From NCBI RefSeq assembly GCF_900220985.1, contig NZ_OCPC01000001.1, positions 1,280,836 through 1,344,835 on the forward strand: a stretch of 64,000 nucleotides of DNA. Reading direction: 5' to 3'. Position numbers and translations under genes: made by a program. Positions 25,132 to 38,153 of this stretch are shown piece after piece. Source of the stretch: Parahoeflea halophila. Lineage in GTDB: Bacteria > Pseudomonadota > Alphaproteobacteria > Rhizobiales > Rhizobiaceae. Numbering within the stretch: the first letter of the stretch is position 1; the number at the start of each line of letters is the position of its first letter. Under the pieces are notes generated by a model that was not told the origin of the DNA, did not search any database, and saw nothing but the letters and a program-made list of their open reading frames with translations.

Positions 25132-25790
25132 AGCCCGGATTTTTTGTGGACACCCTCGGGATAATTTTCCTGCCGCCGTTCGAACTCGACGGGCGACAGC
25201 AGCGCTTTCCTGACGTGCTTCCGTTTTGGGTTGCAGAACATCTCGATGTGGTCGACCACGTCTTGCCTCGCCTTTTTTAAGTGTTCGCCAGGCACTGCGC
25301 CATACCCGCTCACGCTTGAGCAGATTGACGAAGCTTTCTACCACAGCGATGTGGTGGCAGTTCCCTCATCGGCTCATTCGTTGCCCGGTGAGCGATGCGT
25401 AGGATGGCTAAGAAGGTCCAAGTTTGGGATGCATGAGGAAGTGTTGCCCAGTCCATGCTGGTGAGCTGGGGCCCCTGATCGGAATGGATCAGGTCCTTGC
25501 GCTCGGGTTTTGACGCCCCACAGCCATGAATTTTGCCTGCAACACGACATCGGTTATCTGGCGGTTCTGCATTGACCCACTGCCCGGCAGTCATTGCCTT
25601 GCAAGGCCGAGAGGGGGCCGATAACTCTACGTTGGGACAGATCAATGACCACGGCCAGATAGGCAAAGTCATCCTAGACCCTGATGCAGGTGCCGTCGAA
25701 AGCCGTTAGCTGTCGCGGCAAACGGTAATACTTCACACTTGGACGGTCACGATCTGCACGAGCCAAATTGGCTGCTTGACAAATGTAATG
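25132..25790 (-). pseudogene. Decayed IS3-family transposase (OrfB, C-terminal half)
   Basis: Read on the minus strand, pieces of an IS3-type DDE transposase appear in different frames: FDGTCIRV, stop, DDFAYLAVVIDLSQRR; then DLIHSDQGPQLTSMDWATL with the HSDQG box; then VVESFVNLLKRERV with the catalytic-Glu region; then HIEMFCNPKRKHVRKALLSPVEFERR at the C-terminus. At least two frameshifts and one in-frame stop separate them, and the N-terminal helix-turn-helix part and OrfA are missing. The element cannot be active. It marks past insertion between the LysR gene and the glycogen operon. Confidence 0.85.
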
Positions 25791-25930
25791 ACGACATCTG
25801 CCATTCTAATGGATTTAATTGCTGGAAATTGCCGCCAATATCATTCATTGCTGGAATACACGCGCTTTCATGATGACTCGCTGCGCCCTTTCCGCCGCCG
25901 GGTCCCGCCCCAAGCCTGATGGGACATCAG
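25776..25930 (+). promoter_or_regulatory. Region upstream of the glycogen operon
   Basis: TTGACA at 25776-25781 is a consensus -35, but the -10 is unclear; a small palindrome CCATTCTAATGG follows at 25801-25812. ATTGCTGGAA occurs twice, at 25818-25827 and 25847-25856, exactly 29 bases apart. These may be regulator sites for glgP. The -35 lies at the very edge of the IS3 remnant. Confidence 0.35.
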
Positions 25931-28402
25931 ATGATATCCAAGTCCGCCACTGCCAACCTTCCCGCCCCGGCCCCTCTCGGCAATGATCCTGAAACCCTCG
26001 CTGCCGACATCATCACCCGTCTGACCTATTCGATCGGCAAGGATGCAAAGGTCGCCAAGCCGCACGACTGGATGACAGCCACTATCCTGGTTATCCGCGA
26101 CCGTGTGATCGACCGCTGGATGGCGTCGACCCGCAAGACCTACGAGGAAGGCGCCAAGCGGGTCTATTACCTGTCGCTCGAATTCCTGATTGGGCGGCTG
26201 ACCCGCGATGCGGTGACCAATCTCGGCCTGCTGGAACAGGTTCAGCAGGCCCTGAACTCACTCGGTGTCGATTTCGATGCCGTTGCCGCGCTCGAACCGG
26301 ATGCGGCCCTCGGCAATGGCGGACTGGGCCGACTCGCCGCCTGCTTCATGGAGTCGATGGCAACGGTGGACATCCCAGCCTATGGCTACGGAATCCGCTA
26401 TGTCCATGGCCTGTTCAAGCAGCAGATGAGCGATGGATGGCAGGTGGAACTGCCCGAAACCTGGCTCAGCCACGGCAATCCGTGGGAATTCCCCCGCCAC
26501 GAAAGCGCCTATGAAATCGGCTTTGGCGGAACGGTGGAGACCATCGGCGCGGAGACCGGCGAGGCTCAGCAATTCGTCTGGAAACCCCAGGAACGCATGA
26601 TGGCCGTGGCCTACGACACGCCGGTCGTCGGCTGGCGCGCCAACCGTGTCAACACGCTCAGGCTCTGGACCGCCCAGCCGATCGATCCAATTCTGCTCGA
26701 CGCTTTCAATGCCGGCGATCACATCGGCGCGCTGCACGAAAGCAACAAGGCTGAAGCCCTGACACAGGTGTTGTACCCTGCCGACCAAACACCGGCAGGC
26801 CAGGAACTGCGGCTGCGCCAGGAGTATTTCTTCTCCTCGGCATCGCTGCAGGACATTTTGCGCCGCCATATTCAGCAATATGGAGACCTTGCCACCCTCC
26901 CCGACAAGGTGGCCATCCAGCTCAATGACACCCACCCCGCAGTGTCCGTGGCAGAACTGATGCGGCTTCTGATCGACGTTCACCACGTGGAGTTCGATCA
27001 AGCTTGGGACATTACGCGCGCAACCTTTGGCTATACCAACCACACGCTTCTGCCCGAAGCCCTGGAAAGCTGGCCGGTGCCATTGTTCGAACGCCTTCTG
27101 CCGCGTCACATGCAGCTGGTCTATGCCATCAATGCCAAGGTTCTGCGCCAGGCACGCAAGGAACGCGGCTACAACGAGGACCAGATCAGGTCCGTCTCGG
27201 TGATCGACGAAGGCGGCGAACGTCGAGTCCGAATGGGAAACCTGGCCTTCATCGGCTCCCATTCGATCAATGGCGTCTCGGCGCTGCACACAGACCTGAT
27301 GAAGCAGACGGTGTTTTCCGATCTGCATGGGCTTTACCCCGACCGCATCAACAACAAGACCAATGGTATTACCCCGCGCCGCTGGCTGATGCAGTGCAAC
27401 CCTGGCCTGTTCTCTCTGATCCGCGAAGCCATCGGTGATGATTTCATGGACGATGCCGAGGCGCTTTCAGCCCTCGTTCCCTATGCCACCGACTCCGAGT
27501 TCCGCGCCCGTTTCGCGGCCGTCAAACGCGACAACAAGATCAGGCTGGCAAATCTGGTCGCGCACCGCATGGACATCAAGGTCGACCCCTCGGCGCTGTT
27601 CGATATCCAGATCAAGCGAATCCATGAATACAAGCGGCAACTGCTCAACATCATCGAGGCGGTGGCGCTCTATGACCAGATGCGCTCGCACCCCGAACGC
27701 GATTGGGTACCGCGGGTAAAATTCTTCGCCGGCAAGGCGGCGCCGAGCTATCACAATGCCAAGCTGATCATCAAGCTTGCCAATGACGTCGCCCGGGTGA
27801 TCAACAGCGACCCGGCCGTGCACGGGCTTCTGAAGATCGCCTTCATCCCGAACTATAATGTCTCGCTCGCCGAAGTGATGGTTCCGGCAGCCGATCTCTC
27901 CGAGCAGATATCTACAGCCGGAATGGAAGCATCCGGAACCGGCAACATGAAGTTCGCGCTCAATGGCGCACTGACCATCGGCACGCTCGATGGCGCCAAT
28001 GTCGAGATCAAGCAATGCGTCGGCGACGACAACATCGTCATCTTCGGCCTGACCGCGTCCGAAGTAGCCGAACGGCGTGCCACCGGCCACAATCCGCGCG
28101 GCATCATCGAGGCGTCGCCGGAACTCTCCCAGGCCCTGAGCGCCATTTCCTCGGGCGTCTTCAGCCCGGAGGACCGCAATCGCTACAGCGATCTCATTGC
28201 CGGGCTCTATGACCACGACTGGTTCATGGTCGCTGCCGATTTCGATGCCTATGCCAGGGCCCAGCGCCAGGTTGACAGTTTGTGGGTTGACGAAGAGGCG
28301 TGGTATGGCCGTACTATCCTCAATACGGCGCGCGTCGGCTGGTTCTCCTCGGACCGCACCATACGCCAGTATGCAAAGGAAATTTGGAAAGCCGGCCCAT
28401 GA
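25931..28402 (+). CDS. glgP: Glycogen phosphorylase
   Basis: Degrades glycogen by phosphorolysis, releasing glucose 1-phosphate. The 823-residue protein has the normal size. Early landmarks are KRVYYLSLEFLIGRLTRDA and DAALGNGGLGRLAACFMES. The PLP lysine is K674 in EASGTGNMKFALNG, followed by GTLDGANVEI. ATG 25931 is chosen because GGGAC lies about six bases upstream; an ATG four codons earlier lacks a ribosome site. It opens a six-gene operon and its stop overlaps the glgB start (ATGA). Confidence 0.95.
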   Translation: MISKSATANLPAPAPLGNDPETLAADIITRLTYSIGKDAKVAKPHDWMTATILVIRDRVIDRWMASTRKTYEEGAKRVYYLSLEFLIGRLTRDAVTNLGLLEQVQQALNSLGVDFDAVAALEPDAALGNGGLGRLAACFMESMATVDIPAYGYGIRYVHGLFKQQMSDGWQVELPETWLSHGNPWEFPRHESAYEIGFGGTVETIGAETGEAQQFVWKPQERMMAVAYDTPVVGWRANRVNTLRLWTAQPIDPILLDAFNAGDHIGALHESNKAEALTQVLYPADQTPAGQELRLRQEYFFSSASLQDILRRHIQQYGDLATLPDKVAIQLNDTHPAVSVAELMRLLIDVHHVEFDQAWDITRATFGYTNHTLLPEALESWPVPLFERLLPRHMQLVYAINAKVLRQARKERGYNEDQIRSVSVIDEGGERRVRMGNLAFIGSHSINGVSALHTDLMKQTVFSDLHGLYPDRINNKTNGITPRRWLMQCNPGLFSLIREAIGDDFMDDAEALSALVPYATDSEFRARFAAVKRDNKIRLANLVAHRMDIKVDPSALFDIQIKRIHEYKRQLLNIIEAVALYDQMRSHPERDWVPRVKFFAGKAAPSYHNAKLIIKLANDVARVINSDPAVHGLLKIAFIPNYNVSLAEVMVPAADLSEQISTAGMEASGTGNMKFALNGALTIGTLDGANVEIKQCVGDDNIVIFGLTASEVAERRATGHNPRGIIEASPELSQALSAISSGVFSPEDRNRYSDLIAGLYDHDWFMVAADFDAYARAQRQVDSLWVDEEAWYGRTILNTARVGWFSSDRTIRQYAKEIWKAGP

Positions 28403-30609
28403 CCCAAAAGGGAAACGTGCCAGACGCCGACAACAGGGTACCTCTCCTTTCGGCTGAAGAAGCAGAAGCGATAGCTTCCGGTACGCATGCAAATCCCTTT
28501 TCCGTTCTGGGCCTGCAGGAATTTGATGGCGACTTTCTGGCCCGCGCCTTTGTTCCCGGTGCCGACACCCTTATTGCCGTGACGCTGGACGGTCAGTCCG
28601 CTGGCCGGCTCGAGCCCGGTGCCGCGGCCGGCCTGTTCGAGGGCCTGGTAGCCTTAACCGAACGCCAGCCGCTGCGGTACAAGGCGGCAAGTTCCGATGG
28701 CAACACTTGGGAAGTCGGTGATCCCTATTCCTACGGACCGGTGCTGGGGCCGATGGATGACTATTTCATCGCAGAAGGTTCGCATCTGCGGCTGTTTGAC
28801 AAGTTGGGCGCGCATCCAATCCAGCATCAAGGCAGCGAAGGCGTCCATTTTGCTGTCTGGGCGCCCAATGCCCGCCGGGTCTCGGTGGTTGGCGATTTCA
28901 ACGACTGGGACGGACGCCGCCACGTCATGCGCCTGCGCAGCGATGTTGGCATATGGGAAATCTTTGCCCCCGGCGTCAGCGCCGGTGCGGCTTACAAATA
29001 TGAAATCATAGGACCGAACGGCGACAGGCTGCCGCTGAAAGCCGACCCCTTTGCCCGGCGGGCGGAACTGCGGCCGGCGACCGCGTCTATCGTGGCATCA
29101 ACCCTTGATCATGACTGGGGCGACAGCGCCCACCGGGCCCATTGGAGCAAGGTCGACGCCCGCCGCCAGCCGGTGTCGATCTACGAGGTGCATCCCGGAT
29201 CATGGCGCAGGCATGCCGATGGCACCTTCCTGACCTGGGACCAGATGGCCGGTGAGCTGATCCCCTATTGCGTCGAGATGGGATTTACCCATATCGAGTT
29301 CCTGCCGGTTTCCGAGCACCCCTACGACCCGTCCTGGGGCTACCAGACCACCGGACTCTACGCCCCCTCCGCCCGCTTCGGCGAGCCGGAAGGGTTTGCC
29401 CGTTTTGTCGACGGCGCGCACCAGGTTGGTATCGGTGTCATTCTCGACTGGGTGCCGGCACATTTCCCCACAGATGCCCACGGCCTATCGCACTTCGACG
29501 GCACCGCGCTCTACGAGCATGCCGACCCGCGCCAGGGCTTTCACCCGGACTGGAACACCGCGATCTACAATTTCGGCCGCCGGGAAGTCTCCTCCTTCCT
29601 GGTCAACAACGCCCTGTTCTGGGCCGAGACCTATCACATTGACGGCCTGCGGGTGGATGCGGTGGCCTCGATGCTCTACCTTGATTACTCGCGCAAGGAA
29701 GGCGAATGGATCCCTAACAGGGAAGGTGGCCGGGAAAATCTCGACGCTGTCGATTTCCTCAAGAAAATGAACAAGGCAGTTTATGGCAGCCATCCCGGCA
29801 TAGTCACCATCGCCGAGGAATCCACATCCTGGCCCAAGGTCTCGGCCCCTGTCCACGAGGGAGGTCTCGGCTTCGGGTTCAAGTGGAACATGGGTTTCAT
29901 GCATGACACACTGGCCTACATGCGGCGTGACCCGATTTACCGCAAGCACCACCACACCGATCTGACCTTCGGCCTGCTCTACGCCTTTTCCGAGAATTTC
30001 GTTCTGCCCATCTCACATGACGAAGTCGTCCACGGAAAAGGCTCGATGCTGACCAAGATGCCCGGCGACGAATGGCAGAAATTTGCCAATCTTCGTGCCT
30101 ATTACGGCTTCATGTGGGGATATCCGGGCAAGAAGCTTTTGTTCATGGGCCAGGAATTTGCCCAGCGCGGTGAATGGAGCGAGGCGCGGCAGCTCGATTG
30201 GGATCATCTCGATGATCTGCGCCATCATGGCATGCAGGACATGGTGCGGGATCTCAACCGTCTCTACACCAAGACACCTGCCCTGCATGCCCGGGATTGC
30301 GAACCGGAAGGTTTTGAGTGGCTGATCGCCGATGATGACGCCAACTCGGTTTTCGCCTGGGTTCGCAGTGCCCCCGGTGAAAAGCCTGTCGTTGTCATAT
30401 CCAATTTCACCCCAATGGTTCTGACCGGATACCGGGTCCCGATGCCCGAGGATGGCTCGTGGCTTGAAATATTCAATTCTGATTCCACCATTTACGGAGG
30501 GTCCGGCAAGGGCAACCTTGGCAAGGTGACGACGCGGCAGGAGGATGGCTGCGCGATCGCCGAACTGACGCTGCCGCCGCTTGCCACACTGATGTTCATA
30601 CCCGGCTAG
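28399..30609 (+). CDS. glgB: 1,4-alpha-glucan branching enzyme
   Basis: Transfers chain ends to make alpha-1,6 branches in glycogen. The 736-residue protein has two N-terminal CBM48-type beta domains (about 20-215, [24 protein letters not shown]), then the GH13 barrel. Catalytic motifs are [28 protein letters not shown] (nucleophile Asp), [10 protein letters not shown] (acid/base Glu) and [13 protein letters not shown]. The ATG is fused with the glgP stop as ATGA, so translation is coupled. A long in-frame extension upstream lies inside glgP and was not used. Confidence 0.95.
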   Translation: MTQKGNVPDADNRVPLLSAEEAEAIASGTHANPFSVLGLQEFDGDFLARAFVPGADTLIAVTLDGQSAGRLEPGAAAGLFEGLVALTERQPLRYKAASSDGNTWEVGDPYSYGPVLGPMDDYFIAEGSHLRLFDKLGAHPIQHQGSEGVHFAVWAPNARRVSVVGDFNDWDGRRHVMRLRSDVGIWEIFAPGVSAGAAYKYEIIGPNGDRLPLKADPFARRAELRPATASIVASTLDHDWGDSAHRAHWSKVDARRQPVSIYEVHPGSWRRHADGTFLTWDQMAGELIPYCVEMGFTHIEFLPVSEHPYDPSWGYQTTGLYAPSARFGEPEGFARFVDGAHQVGIGVILDWVPAHFPTDAHGLSHFDGTALYEHADPRQGFHPDWNTAIYNFGRREVSSFLVNNALFWAETYHIDGLRVDAVASMLYLDYSRKEGEWIPNREGGRENLDAVDFLKKMNKAVYGSHPGIVTIAEESTSWPKVSAPVHEGGLGFGFKWNMGFMHDTLAYMRRDPIYRKHHHTDLTFGLLYAFSENFVLPISHDEVVHGKGSMLTKMPGDEWQKFANLRAYYGFMWGYPGKKLLFMGQEFAQRGEWSEARQLDWDHLDDLRHHGMQDMVRDLNRLYTKTPALHARDCEPEGFEWLIADDDANSVFAWVRSAPGEKPVVVISNFTPMVLTGYRVPMPEDGSWLEIFNSDSTIYGGSGKGNLGKVTTRQEDGCAIAELTLPPLATLMFIPG

Positions 30610-30638
30610 TCCGGATCGACGCAGAACGGGAGGGAAAA

Positions 30639-31906
30639 ATGGAGAATAAAAGGGTTCAGCCACTGGCGCGAGACGCCATGGCCTATGTTCTCGCCGGCGG
30701 TCGCGGCAGCCGCCTCAAGGAGCTCACTGATCGTCGCGCCAAGCCTGCGGTCTATTTTGGCGGCAAGACCAGGATCATCGATTTTGCACTCTCCAACGCA
30801 CTCAATTCCGGTATCCGCCGCATCGGCGTCGCTACCCAGTACAAGGCGCATTCGCTGATCCGGCATCTGCAGCGCGGCTGGAATTTCCTGCGGCCCGAGC
30901 GAAACGAGAGCTTTGACATTCTTCCCGCCAGTCAGCGCGTCTCCGAAACCCAATGGTATGACGGCACCGCCGATGCAGTGTTTCAGAACATCGACATCAT
31001 CGAGGCCTATGAGCCCAAATTCATGGTCATTCTGGCCGGTGATCACATTTACAAGATGGATTACGAATTGATGCTGCAGCAGCATGTCAATTCAGGTGCC
31101 GATGTCACCGTCGGTTGTCTCGAAGTGCCGCGCATGGAAGCGACCGGCTTTGGCGTCATGCATGTCAACGACCAGGATGAGATCGTCGCCTTTGTCGAGA
31201 AGCCCGCCGACCCGCCAGCCATGCCCGACAAGCCTGACATGGCTCTGGCCTCAATGGGGATCTATGTCTTCAACACCGATTTCCTGATGGACGAGCTGCG
31301 CCGCGATGCTGCCACCCCTGGCTCGAGCCGTGATTTCGGCAAGGACATCATCCCCTATATCGTCGAGCACGGAAAAGCTGTCGCCCACCGGTTTTCTGAA
31401 TCCTGCGTCCGCGAGACGCCGGACAAGGAAGCTTACTGGCGCGATGTCGGCACCGTCGACGCCTACTGGCAGGCCAATATCGACCTCACCGACATCCTGC
31501 CCGAACTTGACCTCTATGACCGCTCCTGGCCGATCTGGACCTATGCCGAAATCCGGCCGCCGGCCAAATTCGTGCACAATGAAGAGGGGCGCCGCGGCAT
31601 GGCGCTGTCGTCGCTGGTATCGGGCGACTGCATCATCTCAGGCTCGGAAATTCATCGCTCGCTGCTGTTCTCGGGCGTTCTGTGCCGCTCCTATTCGAAC
31701 CTTAACGAGGCGGTTGTTCTGCCCGAATGCGTCATCGGCCGTCACGCCAGCCTTTCCAGGGTAGTGATCGACCGGGGCGTCAAGATTCCGGCAGGTCTCG
31801 TCGTGGGGGAAGATCCTGAACTCGATGCCAGCCGTTTCCATCGCACCGAATCGGGGATATCTCTGATCACCCAGGACATGCTGGACCGTGCGGGGCTGAT
31901 CTACGA

Positions 31907-31910
<4 letters not shown>
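30639..31910 (+). CDS. glgC: Glucose-1-phosphate adenylyltransferase
   Basis: Makes ADP-glucose, the committed and usually allosterically controlled step of bacterial glycogen synthesis. The 423-residue protein has the pyrophosphorylase signature [39 protein letters not shown] (about 11-49) with the activator-region arginines, the active-site strand [14 protein letters not shown], and a C-terminal left-handed beta-helix. A clear GGGAGG precedes ATG 30639 by five bases; this is the only junction of the operon without stop/start overlap (29-base gap). The end overlaps glgA as ATGA. Confidence 0.96.
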
Positions 31911-34982
<3,072 letters not shown>

Positions 34983-34983
<1 letters not shown>

Positions 34984-36962
34984 TGGGCGGAACCATGGAT
35001 CTCGGCATTCCGGGAACTCCCGGCGCAGTACTGACTGTTGATGGTGCCCGGTTTACGGTACGGGCTCCCTCGGCCTCATCCGTCACACTCTGCCTGTTCG
35101 ATAACCTCGACACCGAAATCGCCCGCCACGAACTTGAAAGCGCTGACAACGGGAGTTTTTCCGCCTTCGTGCCGGGTATGATGGCAGGCGCGCGATACGG
35201 GCTGCGCGCCAAAGGTCCCTGGCAACCAGAAGCAGGTCACCGGTTTGACGATTCCAAGCTGCTGGTGGATCCCTATGCGATCCGCCTCGACCGGCCGTTT
35301 ACCTACGATTCCCGGCTCGGCGAACTCGGCACAGATACCCAAGGTATTGTCCCGAAGGCCATTCTGGAAGCCCCTCTGACACCACTCAATCCCGGTCGAC
35401 CTCGCTTTGACCCGGGCGGCCTGATCTATGAAATCCCGGTGAAGGCGTTCACACAGCTACACCCGGATGTGCCCGAGGAAGATCGCGGCACTTTACGCGC
35501 GCTGGCCCATCCCGCCATCATCGAGCATCTCAGCAAATTGCATGTCAGCGCCGTCGAACTGATGCCGATTGCAGCCTGGATCGACGAGCGTCACCTGCCG
35601 CCGCTCGGGCTGACCAATGCCTGGGGTTACAATCCCGTGACCATGATGGCGCTTGACCCGCGGGTAGCCCCCGGCGGCACCGCCGATCTGCGCCAGGCCG
35701 TGGAGGCGCTGCATGCTGCCGGCATCGGCGTTCTTCTCGATGTGGTGTTCAACCACACCGGCGAAAGCGACAACGAAGGCCCGACCCTGTCGCTTCGCGG
35801 ACTGGGCAATGCAACCTATTATCGCCACGACGCCCATACCCCGGGCATGCTGGTCAATGACACCGGCTGCGGCAACACGCTGGCCTGTGATCGTCCGGAG
35901 GTTCAGGAACTGGTGCTCAGAACCATGCGCCACTTCGTGACACAGGCTGGGATTGACGGTTTCCGCTTCGACCTCGCACCAATCCTCGGTCGCGATATAA
36001 ACGGCTTCTCCCCTGACGCCAAACTGCTGGAGCTGATCGTCGATGATCCGGTTCTTCATGACCGGTTGCTGATCGCCGAGCCATGGGACATCGGCCCCGG
36101 CGGCTACCAGCTCGGCAATTTCGGTCCCCCCTGGCTTGAATGGAACGACCATGCCCGCGACGACATCCGCCGTTACTGGCGTGGCGACGACGCCATGACC
36201 GGTGCACTTGCGACACGGCTTTCGGGCTCGTCCGATATCTTTGCGCGCAACTGGGCGACAAGAACCCGCAGCATAAACTTCGTCGCCGCCCATGACGGAT
36301 TTCCGCTGGCAGACCTTGTTTGTTTTCAGGACAAGCACAACGAAGCCAATGGCGAGGAAAACCGCGACGGTCACAACGCCAATTACTCGTGGAACAATGG
36401 CGTGGAAGGGCCAAGCGATGACCCGGACATCCTCGCAAGCCGGGAGGCCGATGCACGGGCGCTGATTGCCACCCTGTTTGCCAGCCGCGGTTCCATCCTG
36501 ATGACGGCCGGCGATGAATTCGGGCACAGCCAGCAAGGCAACAACAACGCCTATGCGCAGGACAATGCCATCACCTGGCGCAACTGGCACGACCTCAACC
36601 AGGGTCGCCTCGACTTCACCCGTGCATGGGCAGAACTGAGAAAGACCTCGAGCTTGTTCGACCGGGTTGCGTTTCTCTCCGATGGCGACGGATCCACCAA
36701 TCCGAATCAGGTCTCATGGCTGGGCTGTGACGGCCAGCCAATGACACCGGCCGACTGGGAAGATCCCCGCCGCGGCAACTTCATGATGGTGCTGGGGCCG
36801 CCTGGCAAACGCCTGACAGTCGTTTTCAACCGCAGCCACGAAGCCGTGCGCTGCGTGCTGCCTGCCTCGAAGCGGCTCTGGTACCCGGCCAGCCCCGGGG
36901 CGTCGATCGAAAAGCCGGTGCCGCCGCGCTCAGTGGTCTGCTGGCAGGAATTGCCTGGATGA
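34983..36962 (+). CDS. glgX: Glycogen debranching enzyme
   Basis: Hydrolyses alpha-1,6 branches of phosphorylase-limited glycogen. The 659-residue GH13_11 protein has an N-terminal CBM48-like domain (about 10-100), then the barrel with GVLLDVVFNHTGES, GFRFDLAPILGRD (nucleophile Asp), LIAEPWDIGPGGYQLGNFGP (acid/base Glu) and NFVAAHDGFPLADLV, followed by KHNEANGEENRDGHN, typical of GlgX. ATG 34983 overlaps the pgm stop in TGATG; a TTG one codon earlier and an ATG at 34995 are alternatives. It ends the operon. Confidence 0.93.
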
Positions 36963-37093
36963 TGCTACCTTCAGGACCAGCGGCAACCGGACGGGCGCTG
37001 CCGGTTCGAGACTGACACCATTAAGTTGATGCATCGGCTGGCATATCGCTTTATGGAGTGCACGGTCAAAACAGTTTCAAGGGGGAGATTGAC

Positions 37094-37576
37094 GTGCAGC
37101 GAGTGATTTCAGTCATGGAGATCAAGGATCTCGTCGGCACCGAGCTCGGCGTGTCCAAGTGGATCGACGTACCGCAATCGCGGATCGACGTCTTCGCCGA
37201 TGCGACCGACGATCACCAGTTCATCCATGTCGACCCGGAGCGCGCCGCAGAAACCCCCTTCGGAGGCACGATTGCGCACGGTTTTCTGACGCTCTCCATG
37301 CTTTCGGCGATGCACACCGATGCGGTTCCGCAGGTGAAGGAAGACCATTTCGGCATCAATTACGGCTTCAACAAGATCCGCTTCATGGCCCCGGTGCCGG
37401 TGGATGGACGTATCCGCGGCCGGTTTTTCCTGAAGGACGCACGGCTTCGCGGCCCCGGCAGAATGATGACCACCTATGAAGTCACCATTGAAATCGAAGG
37501 CGGCAAGAAGCCTGCGATGACAGCCACGTGGTTGACCATCATCCAGTTCGACCCGAAGGACTGGGTGGAAGCCTGA
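37094..37576 (+). CDS. MaoC-family dehydratase (NodN-like)
   Basis: A 160-residue hot-dog-fold protein. The hydratase motif FADATDDHQFIHVDPERAAETPFGGTIAHGFL contains the catalytic Asp and His of (R)-specific enoyl-CoA hydratases, followed by INYGFNKIRFMAPVPVDGRIRG. Such proteins hydrate enoyl-CoA or related thioesters; rhizobial NodN belongs to the group. The start is GTG 37094, supported by GGGGGAGA about six bases upstream; an earlier GTG (37058) and a later ATG (37115) are less likely. It lies 131 bases after glgX with its own ribosome site and is convergent with soxG. Confidence 0.85.
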   Translation: MQRVISVMEIKDLVGTELGVSKWIDVPQSRIDVFADATDDHQFIHVDPERAAETPFGGTIAHGFLTLSMLSAMHTDAVPQVKEDHFGINYGFNKIRFMAPVPVDGRIRGRFFLKDARLRGPGRMMTTYEVTIEIEGGKKPAMTATWLTIIQFDPKDWVEA

Positions 37577-37598
37577 GCCCTTGGAAGGGCCCGCATTC

Positions 37599-38153
37599 CT
37601 AAGCCAGGCAGTCCTTTGCAGCTTCGCTCAGCAAGGCGAAAGAGTAGTCCGAGAAAGAACGCCAGCATTCCACCCGGTAGTCGTTTTCGCCGGTCCGCAG
37701 GATCACCACCTCGATCTTGCCCATCACCGTGCGCGTGGCTGACCCTACCGGAAAGACCCTGTCACTCAGGTTCTGCGGACAGCCGCATTCCAGCGTCGCA
37801 CGCGCACCTGTGCCGGAAACCAGGATAGCCGTGTTGCGGTGGGAAACATCGACGGCGGAATGCAGAACCTCGGCCTTGCCGAGCTCCTCGAGCGGATCAC
37901 CCGTCTCATCGATGATCAGCCATTCGTCCGGGCCAAGCCAGGCGGCGATACGGCCCTTCCCGTTGCTCACCGATGTTTTCGGAGACAAGGGCAGTTCGTG
38001 ACCCAACGCATCGGACAGGGACTTGGCTTCGCCTGAACCGGCTCGCAGAGAAACGCGGTTGGCCGGCCTTGCCGGCGTCAGGGTGACACCGGCTGCGCCG
38101 CCGGCACGTCCGGCAAGCGCTTCGGTACGGGTGGCGTGAGCGATATCAGCCAT
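37599..38153 (-). CDS. soxG: Sarcosine oxidase gamma subunit
   Basis: The smallest-but-one subunit of heterotetrameric sarcosine oxidase, which demethylates sarcosine to glycine, passing the C1 unit to tetrahydrofolate. The 184-residue protein shows the family pattern: GRIAAWLGPDEWLIID, ALHSAVDVSHRNTAILVSG-like strand, LECGCPQNLSDRVFPVGSATRTVMGKIEVVI and YRVECWRSFSDYSFALLSEA. Its start overlaps the end of soxA by eight bases, as last gene of the operon. Confidence 0.92.
   Translation of the reverse strand: MADIAHATRTEALAGRAGGAAGVTLTPARPANRVSLRAGSGEAKSLSDALGHELPLSPKTSVSNGKGRIAAWLGPDEWLIIDETGDPLEELGKAEVLHSAVDVSHRNTAILVSGTGARATLECGCPQNLSDRVFPVGSATRTVMGKIEVVILRTGENDYRVECWRSFSDYSFALLSEAAKDCLA

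Noticed and set aside
25132-25790. Active insertion sequence
   Set aside because: The transposase is broken by frameshifts and a stop, lacks its N-terminus, and no paired terminal repeats were seen.
20085-25930. Integrated element bounded by a duplicated tRNA-Val 3' end
   Set aside because: No second copy of the tRNA end and no integrase were found in the interval.
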